The notes under the pieces: generated by a model | The model's database searches: none | What the model was told of the DNA's origin: nothing | The model's input: the letters and a program-made list of their open reading frames with translations, nothing else | NCBI GenBank assembly: GCA_049680625.1 | Contig: JBAUID010000182.1 | Span: forward strand, 1 to 64,000 | Reading direction: 5' to 3' | DNA from: JAUIAI01 sp049680625 | GTDB taxonomy: Bacteria > Pseudomonadota > Gammaproteobacteria > Burkholderiales > Burkholderiaceae_E | DNA: 64,000 nt | In this document: one piece after another, positions 1 through 8,600 of the stretch | Layout: every line of letters starts with the position of its first letter | Numbering within the stretch: the stretch's first letter is position 1 | Translations under genes and position numbers: made by a program

Positions 1-60
1 CAGTCATTCGAACGACAGGCAATTGTTCTTCTGACCGGCGCCCATCGGCCAATACCGGAC
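1..60. repeat. Intergenic repeat copy A / left inverted-repeat arm
   Basis: Bases 5-60 align along their whole length with 4194-4250, sharing CATTC at the start and a CGGCCAATA core near the end. The 13-mer AGTCATTCGAACG at 2-14 is matched exactly by its reverse complement at 1046-1058, so this copy also forms the left arm of an inverted pair around the hydrolase gene. It looks like a dispersed noncoding element; no transposase is present. Function unknown. Confidence 0.55.
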
Positions 61-130
61 TTACAATCAAACTTGATTAGGCATGCTTGTAATCGAATAT
101 TCTCGTTGCGCACAATAATAGGACTGCACT

Positions 131-988
131 ATCAAATTTCGGACACTACTGTCGGGTATTGTTTTTCTTTCGTTAACTGGAGCAACGTTTGTATGGCTTT
201 CGGGGTCGTATCTAACATCTGCTTCACATACCGATGTTGAAGATAGACCAGATGGGGCGCAAGACATTGCGTTTCAATCCGACTCGGGATCGAAATTGAA
301 GGGTTGGCTTCTTGCTGTGCCAAATCCAACCGGTAGCGTTGTATTGATGCATGGGAAGGACGCCAATCGATTGGCAATGATGCGTCGAGCTGAGAAATTT
401 AGTTCTCTCGGTTATTCTGCGTTGGTATTTGATTTTCAAGCTCATGGCGAAAGTGAGGGCGACCGTGTCACACTCGGTTTATTGGAATCGATGGACGCAA
501 CTGCAGCGGTGCGATTTGCAAAGACGTTGTCTCCAGGCCGGCCTGTCATCACGTTGGGCGCGTCGTTGGGTGGAGCTGCATTTTTACTAGCGCGCCCAAA
601 AATTGAATCAGATCTTCTAATCGTTGAATCCGTCTATCCTGATATCAAAAAGGCTGTTGAAAACAGACTTAATGCATTGGTTCCGTACAGCGGATTCCTT
701 GCCCCATTGCTGACAATGCAATTGGAGATCCGATTGGGAAAACCTGCCGAATGGTTCTCGCCAGTCAATGCGGCCCGGGAGATACAAATACCGACGCTGG
801 TGCTTTCAGGCGATAAAGACACTCACACCACCGATATTGATACCAAAAGGCTATTCGAAGCATTTGGTGGCCGTAAGGAGCTAGTGTTTGTAGAAGGCGC
901 CGGGCATGTTGATCTTGAGCTCTATGATCCAACGCAATATTGGGCTGTCGTGGAGAATTTTATCAAGCGACATTTGAAATACCCATGA
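131..988 (+). CDS. Alpha/beta hydrolase with N-terminal membrane anchor; start codon unclear
   Basis: Serine hydrolase of the alpha/beta fold, substrate unknown. The nucleophile elbow GASLGG, the acid in GDKDTHT and the histidine in GAGHVDL form the triad in the expected order, and HGKD is the oxyanion region. The first ATG/GTG/TTG of the frame is TTG 296, but the frame is open from 122 and encodes a basic stretch plus a hydrophobic segment (about 137-205) typical of a signal anchor, continuing straight into the fold. No ATG, GTG or TTG exists there; ATC AAA at 131 looks like a changed ATG AAA. An ATG at 83 in the same frame is cut off by stops at 116 and 119. So the gene uses a rare start, has lost its start, or the sequence has an error. 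It stands alone between inverted repeats. The family is sure, the start is not. Confidence 0.7.
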   Translation: MKFRTLLSGIVFLSLTGATFVWLSGSYLTSASHTDVEDRPDGAQDIAFQSDSGSKLKGWLLAVPNPTGSVVLMHGKDANRLAMMRRAEKFSSLGYSALVFDFQAHGESEGDRVTLGLLESMDATAAVRFAKTLSPGRPVITLGASLGGAAFLLARPKIESDLLIVESVYPDIKKAVENRLNALVPYSGFLAPLLTMQLEIRLGKPAEWFSPVNAAREIQIPTLVLSGDKDTHTTDIDTKRLFEAFGGRKELVFVEGAGHVDLELYDPTQYWAVVENFIKRHLKYP

Positions 989-1045
989 CTGTTGCCGGCG
1001 CATGTGTCGCACTGCGCCGCGAATATTGACTATCTGGCGACCGGA

Positions 1046-1058
1046 CGTTCGAATGACT
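1046..1058. repeat. Right arm of 13-bp inverted repeat
   Basis: CGTTCGAATGACT here is the exact reverse complement of bases 2-14. The two arms bracket the hydrolase gene and its leader, about 1.06 kb apart. It may be a member of the same intergenic repeat family in inverted orientation rather than a mobile-element end. Confidence 0.55.
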
Positions 1059-1098
1059 AATAGTGTCTTAGGTTGACCGGCTCTCATCTCGGTCAAGT

Positions 1099-3753
1099 TC
1101 AGGCACTCGAAGCGGGACGGTGGACGAAGCGAGTGTACAGCCAGCCAACGCCGATAAGACAAAGGCCCAGGCCAATGATGCTGGCGATTCGCCATAGACC
1201 ACCCAACTCAAACAGATCGAACGCGAAGACCTTCAAGATAGCCAGCGCCAAGATGGCCAGTCCGCCAAAGCGAATGGCCTGGCGTTGCAATCGAATGCCC
1301 GCAATGAATATGGCTACGGCCAGGGCGACCCATGCCGCGGACACGCTGTAGGACTCCGCTTCCGTAGCAAACGACCCGTTCAGGACCGGGCCTTGAAACA
1401 AGTGCTTTACCTGCAAGGTCACGAACGTTATAAGCAAGGCCAAAATAAACACGCCCAGTGCATCGCGAAGTTTTTGTAGACCGAGGACGTCTAATTTTCG
1501 TGCCATCAGGCTAAGTAGCACGGCCGGCGCCAGATAAGCGAGCCAGAGGCTGTTGACGATCATGCCGCCCTCGATCATCGCTTGCGTGCCGACGGGGTTA
1601 CGGATCGTTAGCCCAACGAAGAATACGATACAAGACGCGGCGAGCAGGATCCATGCGCCGGATCGGGAAACGAAGGACGAAAACAGCGTTTGGCGATAGG
1701 CCAGACCATAGGCGGCGCCAAGCCAGGCCAACGCATGCGCTGACATCTCGAGAAGGCTCATGTCCTGCCCAGTAATACCGCCACCGATTAACACCCGCAG
1801 CTCCAGTGAGACGAGTGAGATGGCCAGTCCAAGCGCCAAGCCCTCCAGCGCCGTCCGGTAACGCGCAAACTGCGTTTCCTTTAACCAGCGCGAAGACGTC
1901 CAGAACAGGATCGCCGGCAGGCCGTAGCCATACAGCACCCAATGGGCGCCAAGGACGAGGCCGGCCGGTTCGCCCCAAAATTCTCGGCCAACAAACAAAC
2001 GGATAGCCGCAAAACTGGCGATGGCGGCCGCGATGGCGCCCAACCAAGGTAACGGCAGTCGCCGCGTTGCCAACGCAAATGCGGTGGCCAGAATAGCAAT
2101 CGCCATGGTCTGCCAAACGCCATCGTACGCGCGGTCAATCGCAAAGAGTGAAAGAAGTGCCGTACCAACCAGGAGGATTTGCGCCGACCGATCCTTGATC
2201 CGATCGGCTATCACGGCAAGGAGCACAGACAGCAGTGCGGCAAGCATAACCCAATGGTTGACTGTCAACACGCTATCAGCGCGAGTCCAGGTGCCAAAGA
2301 GGAATAGGAATGACGCGCCGGCAGCGAGCGCGGCCCATGGGCGTTTCTCTACGCGATTAAATACCCCGATTGCACCGAGAAGCGTGAATCCGGCCAGGCC
2401 AATCAGCATGGCGTTTCTAAATCGGAACGGCTCGAACTCGCCCGGAATTGTCGACCACCAGCCGCGTGCATCCATGGTGAGGCGGTACGTTCCCACGTCG
2501 GGCCAAAGCATCAAGACAACGAATGCCGTTAGGGCCGCGGCAATGGGCGCGGCGACAAGGCCATCGCGCATCCAACCGAATCCGGCAATGGCGATCATGC
2601 CCATGGCAAACAGAAGTAGAGCTGCCGCGCTGTGCTGCGATGACCAGACAAGACTGGCAAGCACCAGACTCGCCGCGGTGATCCCGGCGATTGCGACACG
2701 CATGGTCGGCGCAAGCGCAGTCGGATCCGCGAGCGTCCCTTTCGGCGCGGTAAGGATGGCGCGGCCCGCGGGAATGGTTGTTGCCATCGCACCCATCAAT
2801 AAGGCAAACACGCCGGTCGGCACGATATGCGATGCCAGAAATAGATCGCCATGAATCCAGAGCAATGCCCAACCGGTGGCGCCAATAACCGCGGCATACC
2901 CGAGCCACCACCACGGCCGGTGGCGCAATTCGAAAAGTGAGGCCGCAACGATGACGATCAGATAGGCGAAGAAGCCGATGGCGCTAGGTTGCTCCGACGG
3001 CACGAGTGCCGGGGCGGCATAGGATCCAATCAAACCGAGCGCCGCAATAAACGGCCCCTGTCGACGGGATAACCATAGCGCTGCCAATCCGATTCCAACG
3101 AGTAATGGAAAACAGATGGACGGACTGAGTATGTCGTACAGAGCGTAGGCGGCGTAAACCACCCCGAATCCGATGGTCAGTCCGGCCGCAGACAAAGCGG
3201 ATGGCACATAGCTGGCGGCCAGCGCGTCGCCGCGCTTGCGCAGCCATTCGCCGGCAGCGACCAGCGAAACCGCCGACATCAGTCCAATGATGACGCGAAA
3301 AATCGGCGGGATCAGGCCATGGTGGTGGGCATATTTAACAAACAACCAGCCGCCAAGTGCCACGGCGGCGCCGCCGACCCACACAAACCAACGCGAGGCG
3401 AGCGCACTTTCAACATCGCGCTTTGGCGTAGCGCGTTCACTCTTGGCTGGGTCCGCTCGCGGCGCCACTGACTCAGAGACGACGGGTACCGTTTTTGCGC
3501 GCGCAACGTTAACCGGCGCGGCGACCGTCGTAACAGGTTCGATTTTTGAAAGCGCGGCTTTCACCGACGAGACGGGGTCAGGCGAAGCCACGTTTTGTGG
3601 CGCGGCTACGGGCCGCGGCATGGCAAGACTCTCGATGTCGCGTTTTAGATCCGCCATCCGCGTGCGCAGGGTCGACAGTTGCACCAAGGCGATGACGCCT
3701 AGGATCGGACCGGCCAGGAGCGCAAGGACCAAAAGGAAGATGAGAAAGGCCAT
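1099..3753 (-). CDS. DUF2339 polytopic membrane protein
   Basis: An 884-residue inner-membrane protein of the DUF2339 family, whose function is not established. Residues 1-25 form one membrane segment, followed by a short coiled-coil-like stretch (about 28-45) and an Ala/Pro/Val-rich linker to about 115. From about 120 (SRWFVWVGGAAVALGGW) to the end there are some two dozen hydrophobic segments. The region with LGLIGSYAAPALV is typical of the family. ATG 3753 is chosen because the first membrane segment begins there; a 75-codon frame upstream ends with TGATG overlapping this start. Composition is clearly GC-rich compared with genes after 6300. The large size and many helices suggest a transporter-like or envelope role, but that is only a guess. 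Confidence 0.85.
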   Translation of the reverse strand: MAFLIFLLVLALLAGPILGVIALVQLSTLRTRMADLKRDIESLAMPRPVAAPQNVASPDPVSSVKAALSKIEPVTTVAAPVNVARAKTVPVVSESVAPRADPAKSERATPKRDVESALASRWFVWVGGAAVALGGWLFVKYAHHHGLIPPIFRVIIGLMSAVSLVAAGEWLRKRGDALAASYVPSALSAAGLTIGFGVVYAAYALYDILSPSICFPLLVGIGLAALWLSRRQGPFIAALGLIGSYAAPALVPSEQPSAIGFFAYLIVIVAASLFELRHRPWWWLGYAAVIGATGWALLWIHGDLFLASHIVPTGVFALLMGAMATTIPAGRAILTAPKGTLADPTALAPTMRVAIAGITAASLVLASLVWSSQHSAAALLLFAMGMIAIAGFGWMRDGLVAAPIAAALTAFVVLMLWPDVGTYRLTMDARGWWSTIPGEFEPFRFRNAMLIGLAGFTLLGAIGVFNRVEKRPWAALAAGASFLFLFGTWTRADSVLTVNHWVMLAALLSVLLAVIADRIKDRSAQILLVGTALLSLFAIDRAYDGVWQTMAIAILATAFALATRRLPLPWLGAIAAAIASFAAIRLFVGREFWGEPAGLVLGAHWVLYGYGLPAILFWTSSRWLKETQFARYRTALEGLALGLAISLVSLELRVLIGGGITGQDMSLLEMSAHALAWLGAAYGLAYRQTLFSSFVSRSGAWILLAASCIVFFVGLTIRNPVGTQAMIEGGMIVNSLWLAYLAPAVLLSLMARKLDVLGLQKLRDALGVFILALLITFVTLQVKHLFQGPVLNGSFATEAESYSVSAAWVALAVAIFIAGIRLQRQAIRFGGLAILALAILKVFAFDLFELGGLWRIASIIGLGLCLIGVGWLYTRFVHRPASSA

Positions 3754-4360
3754 CAGATCAGCCTGATTGCTGAAGGCGTTGGACAGAAGTTCGGCGATGT
3801 CGCGCGGCTTTGGGATCGTTGGGTAGACATTTGAGGGACGGTCGGTAAGCCGACATGCGGGTTGATGGGAACCTGGAAATAGTGCCGTCCCGACCGCTCG
3901 ATGTCATTGGAGAGCTGGAAAGTACCGATTAATGCACCCTTAAGTACTCTCAGCCAGAACTTTGATATCAAAAGTGGCAATCTTGTGATGAGTGGCCGCC
4001 GAATGGATTACCGGCGTCATCGGAATTTAGTATTCAAACTCTAGTCATGAATTATAGGAAATCCGTTACAGCGGTTGCGGGACTTTCTAGCACTGTTCGC
4101 GGGTGCGATTTGTTTGCCGATGTTGGTCGGCTTTGGGCACGTAGTACGCATTAAATGTAATGCAGCACGAATGTCAGCTTTCTCGGAACCAGCCATTCTA
4201 ATGACGGAAAATTGATTGCGCTGGTCGGCTCCCGTCGGCCAATAGCCGACCATCGTGGCTGCCAGTCGATGATTCCCCTTTAGACTGGTCACAGCCGTTC
4301 GCCTTCGGCCTTTCGACTATCGTCGGCGGACGAAACCAACCATGGACAATGGTCCCCAGC
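3754..4360. other. Long intergenic region with repeat and a doubtful small ORF
   Basis: A 600-base stretch between two minus-strand genes. Its left part holds a minus-strand frame of 75 codons (3980 down to 3753) whose TGA overlaps the ATG of the DUF2339 gene. The DUF2339 frame itself is also open for some 50 codons upstream of its ATG, so this sequence is low in stops in two frames. Neither reading resembles a protein I know. The right part (4194-4250 and on to about 4300) is the second copy of the intergenic repeat seen at 5-60. No convincing RNA gene or terminator was recognised. Confidence 0.4.
4194..4250. repeat. Intergenic repeat copy B
   Basis: This aligns without gaps of note to bases 5-60: both begin CATTC, continue through an AATTG stretch and a GGTCGGC/GACCGGC block, and end CGGCCAATA followed by a CCGAC/CCGGAC close. 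About two thirds of positions agree by eye. The surrounding bases to about 4300 (TGGCTGCCAGTCG and so on) may belong to the same element. It lies outside genes, as does copy A, which supports a dispersed noncoding family. Confidence 0.55.
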
Positions 4361-6091
4361 CTACGCCGGTAGCCCGGCATCGCGCAAGGTATCGAGCAGC
4401 AAGTCGAGTGGCAAGTGCATCTCGTAGCCAGCGAACAAGCCCCTGGCATATTCGACGCACGAATCGGGCTGCGCCTCAAGCAACGCCTTGATCTTCGAGC
4501 CTGCTTCGTCGTGAGCACCATTGATTTGCAGTACCGCGATTGCGACATAGTGCATGGCTGGGAGAAGTGCGCCCTCCACACGACGCAGACTCGCAAGCGC
4601 CGACACAGGGTTCCCTGCCCAGAAATGGATCGCCATGAGCCACTGTCGATAGTAGTCGGGCGGCTGTGGGTTGTATCGCAGCGCTTTCTCCACCCAGCCT
4701 ATCGCCTCGTCGCTACGGCCAGCCAGATTCAACGCCATGGCATACGTGAGCATCAGGTCCCCATCGTATGGATTCAAGGCGACAGCGCGTTCGCTGTGGG
4801 TCAGGGATTCCGCATGACGATTGAGCAGTGCGTCGAGCCTCGACGCGAGTTTATGGACATTGGCGTTTGCCGGATCCTTTCGCAATAGCTCCTCGGTCAT
4901 TGCCAGTGCCTCGGCCCGCTGCGAGTCCACGTCTGATGCAAAGCCAAAGCTAAGCTCGAGCATGAGTACGAAGGCCAGGGTAGCTCTCGGATACAGAAGA
5001 CCGGGACTCATGCGTATGGCGTTCTCCAGCGCCTTCTTGGATTCGAGGAGATCTTCCTTGGTTAACCGGTGAATGTGATCCATCGCGTAATAGGACCAAT
5101 CCATGGCAGAGAAGTCGTCCTTGCTCTTGTCGGCGAGGGACCGGGCAGTTTCCTGCCAGATGGCTTCTCCCAGATAGGCCGCGACGATGGCACTGATCTC
5201 ATCTTGCAGTTCGAATACATCCGCCAGATTCCGATCGAACTTCTCGGCCCACAGTTTGCGACCGCCGTCCTTAGTGGACAGCTGCGGGGCGATCCGGATT
5301 CGTGACCCCGCCAGCTGCAGGGTGCCGCTTAACACGAACGTCGCATGATGTGCGTCAGCGCCCTCGACTATCTTGTACTCGCGAAAGTGTGCGAGCGCCG
5401 AACCGATGCTCACGGTAAGCGCCTCGGCGATGTACTCATGCTCGCCAGCGTTGCCGTTGAATTTAAACGGCAGAACGACAACCGTCGGAACGTTCGCTTC
5501 GCTCGTCGCAGCGTGTGCCGGAGCGGCGGTCGGGGTGTCGGACATTGCACCGGCATCTTCCGGGTGGAATCGAACACGAAAGCACTGCACCGGCTCGGCG
5601 ATGTTCTTGACTGTCTGCTCGCCCCGGTCCTCGAAGGTGGCGTCTACCTTGCCCTTCACCGCCGTGCGGATCGACGCCGACACCGCTATCCCGCCTGGCT
5701 CAGCCAGACCCTCCAGGCGCGCCGCAATATTCACGCCGTCGCCGTAGATGGTTCCGTCGGATTTCTCGATGATGTCGCCCAGGTGGATACCTATTCGAAA
5801 GCGCATGCGGCGATCTTCGGATACGTCAGCGATTCGTGCCTTGAGCTCGGTCTGGATAGCCAGGGCCGCCAGTACTGCCCCCGTCGCCGTCTCAAACACG
5901 GCCATCACCGAGTCACCGGCCATATCGATCACCCGGCCCTGGTTGGTTTCGATTTGGGCGCGGAACACAGCGCGTGCAGCGTCGAGCGCCGTGACCGTCG
6001 CCCGGTCATCGGCGGCCATCAAGCGCGAATAGCCGGTCACGTCCGCGGCCAGAATCGCCGCAAGCCGTTGTTTAAGGTCAGAACTGTTCAT
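4361..6091 (-). CDS. Class III adenylate/guanylate cyclase with TolB-like and TPR regions
   Basis: A 576-residue putative nucleotide cyclase. Residues about 8-175 form the class III catalytic domain: the metal-binding aspartates lie in AADVTGYSR and MAGDSVMAVF, and IGIHLGDI plus YGDGVNIAARLE are typical of the family. Residues about 200-320 resemble the TolB/FlgO-like domain often found after such cyclases (VVVLPFKF, LWAEKFDR, LQDEISAIVA). The rest is helical with TPR-like repeats including NPYDGDLMLTYAMALNLAG. The frame is open further to GTG 6298, but the cyclase domain begins right after ATG 6091 and the upstream part is Arg/Pro-rich and looks noncoding, so I chose 6091. No membrane helix is evident, so it is probably cytoplasmic. 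Whether it makes cAMP or is active has to be tested. Confidence 0.85.
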   Translation of the reverse strand: MNSSDLKQRLAAILAADVTGYSRLMAADDRATVTALDAARAVFRAQIETNQGRVIDMAGDSVMAVFETATGAVLAALAIQTELKARIADVSEDRRMRFRIGIHLGDIIEKSDGTIYGDGVNIAARLEGLAEPGGIAVSASIRTAVKGKVDATFEDRGEQTVKNIAEPVQCFRVRFHPEDAGAMSDTPTAAPAHAATSEANVPTVVVLPFKFNGNAGEHEYIAEALTVSIGSALAHFREYKIVEGADAHHATFVLSGTLQLAGSRIRIAPQLSTKDGGRKLWAEKFDRNLADVFELQDEISAIVAAYLGEAIWQETARSLADKSKDDFSAMDWSYYAMDHIHRLTKEDLLESKKALENAIRMSPGLLYPRATLAFVLMLELSFGFASDVDSQRAEALAMTEELLRKDPANANVHKLASRLDALLNRHAESLTHSERAVALNPYDGDLMLTYAMALNLAGRSDEAIGWVEKALRYNPQPPDYYRQWLMAIHFWAGNPVSALASLRRVEGALLPAMHYVAIAVLQINGAHDEAGSKIKALLEAQPDSCVEYARGLFAGYEMHLPLDLLLDTLRDAGLPA

Positions 6092-6378
6092 TGGTATCGG
6101 CCGCTTCGCTGCATGTATCAGTGGCCTATCGTACAGGGACGGCGTAATCGTGGTGCCTCGTCGTTTCGATTGGAAATCGGGGCGGCGGGCGCTGCCTTGT
6201 GGCGATGGAGCCCGGTGGCGCTCGTGGGTAAGTACCCAGAAGTCGGACCTTGGTGCCGCCGACGCCTTTGGGCACTTCTGATCCGGTCGACCTAACACCT
6301 AACGTCCGACCGCTTTGCAGATTTTGGAATATTGAAATTGATGGATCCTGCGAATCGGATCAACCGGCATCTGTATTC

Positions 6379-7431
6379 CTAGGCCCCAGCCCAATAACCA
6401 GCCCCTGGCACCACCTTCGGCCCCTGTTTTGGCCCGTTATTAAATCGATTGCTGAAATCGTCCCGCAACGGCCGACCGTCCGTCAGATTCAACCACATTC
6501 TCATCAGGCGCCGACGTTTGTTTTCGTCTTCCCAGTCAGTGAACGCGCCACGGGCATGCAGGCAATCGTAATTTGATAACCACTGAATGTCGCCAACCCG
6601 AAAATCCATATCCACGACAAACTCGGGGCGTTTGCATAAGTCGGCGACACAATCAACGGCAGCAAGGTCATCACCTTGCAGTGGCATCCCGGCCTTGCGC
6701 ATGCCGTCGACTATTGTGCGGTGGTTAAAACGAATGGATAACCGCCCCTCATGAAAATGGAAAACCGGTACCCGGTGTTCCGTCACTTCGTTCAAGTCGT
6801 CTTTGGCCCCTTCCCCCCGCAGATCAAAATGAAAACCCTGATACAAGACCGGCAGGTACTGGGGGAAACTCTTTACCATTTCATTGTGTAGGGCGGATGC
6901 GCAAACGATGTGGCTGGTACCGCCCTCTTTTGCCGGATGAACGCACAGCAATGCAACAACGTCTGCCGGGTCACAGTGAAAACCCAGGGCTGCGCTAGTG
7001 GTATAGCCGCGCACGTTATTTGCGCCGTAGTCGTGCCCGCGGTCAATCACTTCACCCAGTAAGTCGCCAACCGCGTTTTGTACCATTGGCTGACCAACAC
7101 AAGTGGCCAGCATCCAATAGAGGCGTCGCAGTTGTTCCCGTTCGTACCGGGCCGCGTCGATACCGCGCAGCAAGACAACACCCCGACCTTTATCGAGTTC
7201 AAATCGTATATGGGCAAATAAGTCATGCCAGAGCGGCAGCAAGTCAAAACGGCCCGCGAGGTTTTCACGTGGCAAACCCAGGGTGGACAGCACGGCCGCA
7301 TCGAGTTGCCCCATCTGTGCATCGCTAATGTGTAGCTGCCAGTCGTCACTGCCCATTAAATCGGCACGTTGCCAGACCATGGGGCCTGAAATTTCCTGTA
7401 AATAGGGGGCTGGCAGATTGGTATCGGACAT
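6379..7431 (-). CDS. TauD/TfdA-family Fe(II)/2-oxoglutarate dioxygenase
   Basis: A 350-residue oxygenase of the TauD/TfdA superfamily, which hydroxylates small molecules with 2-oxoglutarate and O2; substrates in this superfamily include taurine, sulfate esters and gamma-butyrobetaine. The metal facial triad is visible: H152-x-D154 in GFHCDPADV and the distal His at about 292 in NYDCLHARGAF. An Arg-rich strand near 305-311 (RRRLMRMWL) should hold 2-oxoglutarate. The frame extends to 7542, but ATG 7431 gives the normal N-terminus and leaves room for a shared promoter region with the divergent flavin monooxygenase at 7561. It is the first gene of the organosulfate-type block, which suggests it acts on a sulfonate, sulfate ester or quaternary amine; the exact substrate is unknown. 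Confidence 0.85.
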   Translation of the reverse strand: MSDTNLPAPYLQEISGPMVWQRADLMGSDDWQLHISDAQMGQLDAAVLSTLGLPRENLAGRFDLLPLWHDLFAHIRFELDKGRGVVLLRGIDAARYEREQLRRLYWMLATCVGQPMVQNAVGDLLGEVIDRGHDYGANNVRGYTTSAALGFHCDPADVVALLCVHPAKEGGTSHIVCASALHNEMVKSFPQYLPVLYQGFHFDLRGEGAKDDLNEVTEHRVPVFHFHEGRLSIRFNHRTIVDGMRKAGMPLQGDDLAAVDCVADLCKRPEFVVDMDFRVGDIQWLSNYDCLHARGAFTDWEDENKRRRLMRMWLNLTDGRPLRDDFSNRFNNGPKQGPKVVPGAGYWAGA

Positions 7432-7560
7432 ATTTTTGTGCGCTCTTATATGGGGCGTGCTGAAGCCTCGGCCGAGCAATTGTTGCATACTGAGTTGCCA
7501 GCAGACGCTGCGAATATGCTTTCCGGGCACGCGATTGCTCATTTTTCAGGGGAAATATTT

Positions 7561-8565
7561 ATGGGTAGTCCAATCCGATTCGGCCTGTTTGATCAAAGCG
7601 AGCAACCCGGCAACCTGGCCACTGCAGATCTGTACCGCAGCCGACTGGAGATTGCCGAACTCGCCGAACAAATTGGGTTCTGGGGTTACCACAAATCAGA
7701 GCATCACCTGACCCCGTTGGATCACGCCCCCAGCATTGGTTTGTTTTTGGCATCGCTGGCGCAACGCACAAAAAATCTCAGATTATGTTCGCTTTGCCAC
7801 TTGTTGCCGTTTTATCACCCGCTGCGCTTATACGAAGAAATTTGCATGCTCGATCATTTGAGCAACGGACGATTTGAACTGGGTTTTGGTAAAGGCATTA
7901 GTGCGCCCGAACATATGCTGTGGGGAATGGCAGCCGACGAAGCCATTCGCCGCACTGACGAAGTTCTGGAGCTGCTGCTGTCTGCGTTTCAATGCGATGG
8001 CAGTTTCAGTTTCAACGGCCGCTTCTATCAATTTAAAGACGTCCCGCTGCAGCTTAAACCGTTGCAACGCCCCTACCCACCTCTTTGGCGGCCCGGCACG
8101 TTACAGGCAGCGGCCAGCCTTGGCGTCAGTACAATTGCCGGCGGCCCCAGCGATCGTGTCGTCGAGTCGGTTCGACAATTTCGCGAAATTGTGCAAAGTG
8201 GCATAAGCGGGGGTCATCCCGCCCGGGTTGGCGCGATTCGACGCTTCATCGTGGCGCCAACTGATGCCCAGGCACAAGCCATCGGCGAGCGCGCCTGGGT
8301 TCGGTTCTCAGCGAATCTCGGTCAGCTGTTTAACCAGTACAAACTGCCGATTCCTAACGATCCGACGATTGGTGGGGATTTTGAACGTGCGCAAGCCGTT
8401 CAAGCAGTTGTTGTCGGTTCACCCAGCCGAATCAAAGACCACATCGCCGAGCTCACCAACTCTGGCGATGTCGACTATGTCGTGGGTTGTTTTGCCTTTG
8501 GCGATATCAGCCACGACGAAGCCATACGTTCGCTATCACTGTTTGGCGAACACGTGGTTAACTAA
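7561..8565 (+). CDS. LLM-class (luciferase-like) flavin-dependent oxidoreductase
   Basis: A 334-residue TIM-barrel enzyme of the bacterial luciferase family, which uses reduced flavin and O2 or F420-like cofactors to oxidise substrates. Family signs are the start IRFGLFDQSE, the segment around YHKSEHH, LSNGRFELGFGKG at about 100-112, and the barrel C-terminus with the SPSRIKDHI segment. The frame runs back to 7438, but ATG 7561 begins the conserved first strand and is preceded by the Shine-Dalgarno-like AGGGGA at 7548-7553. It is divergent from the dioxygenase at 7431 and convergent with the sulfatase at 8601. Alkanesulfonate monooxygenase belongs to this superfamily, so a desulfonation or oxidation role in the block is plausible but not shown. 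Confidence 0.88.
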   Translation: MGSPIRFGLFDQSEQPGNLATADLYRSRLEIAELAEQIGFWGYHKSEHHLTPLDHAPSIGLFLASLAQRTKNLRLCSLCHLLPFYHPLRLYEEICMLDHLSNGRFELGFGKGISAPEHMLWGMAADEAIRRTDEVLELLLSAFQCDGSFSFNGRFYQFKDVPLQLKPLQRPYPPLWRPGTLQAAASLGVSTIAGGPSDRVVESVRQFREIVQSGISGGHPARVGAIRRFIVAPTDAQAQAIGERAWVRFSANLGQLFNQYKLPIPNDPTIGGDFERAQAVQAVVVGSPSRIKDHIAELTNSGDVDYVVGCFAFGDISHDEAIRSLSLFGEHVVN

Positions 8566-8600
8566 ACTCGTATTCGCTGAACTCGTGTTGACAGGATTAA

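Noticed and set aside
2021..2854. A 277-codon frame on the plus strand
   Set aside because: Antisense shadow of the DUF2339 gene, rich in Arg, Ala and Ser, no domain.
5345..6295. A 316-codon frame on the plus strand
   Set aside because: It is antisense to the cyclase gene, which has clear catalytic motifs; the translation is Arg/His-rich and has no known domain.
6092..6298. N-terminal extension of the cyclase
   Set aside because: Arg/Pro-rich and unlike the family; the cyclase domain begins at ATG 6091.
7438..7560. N-terminal extension of the flavin monooxygenase
   Set aside because: It crosses the divergent promoter region and the good ribosome-binding site supports ATG 7561.
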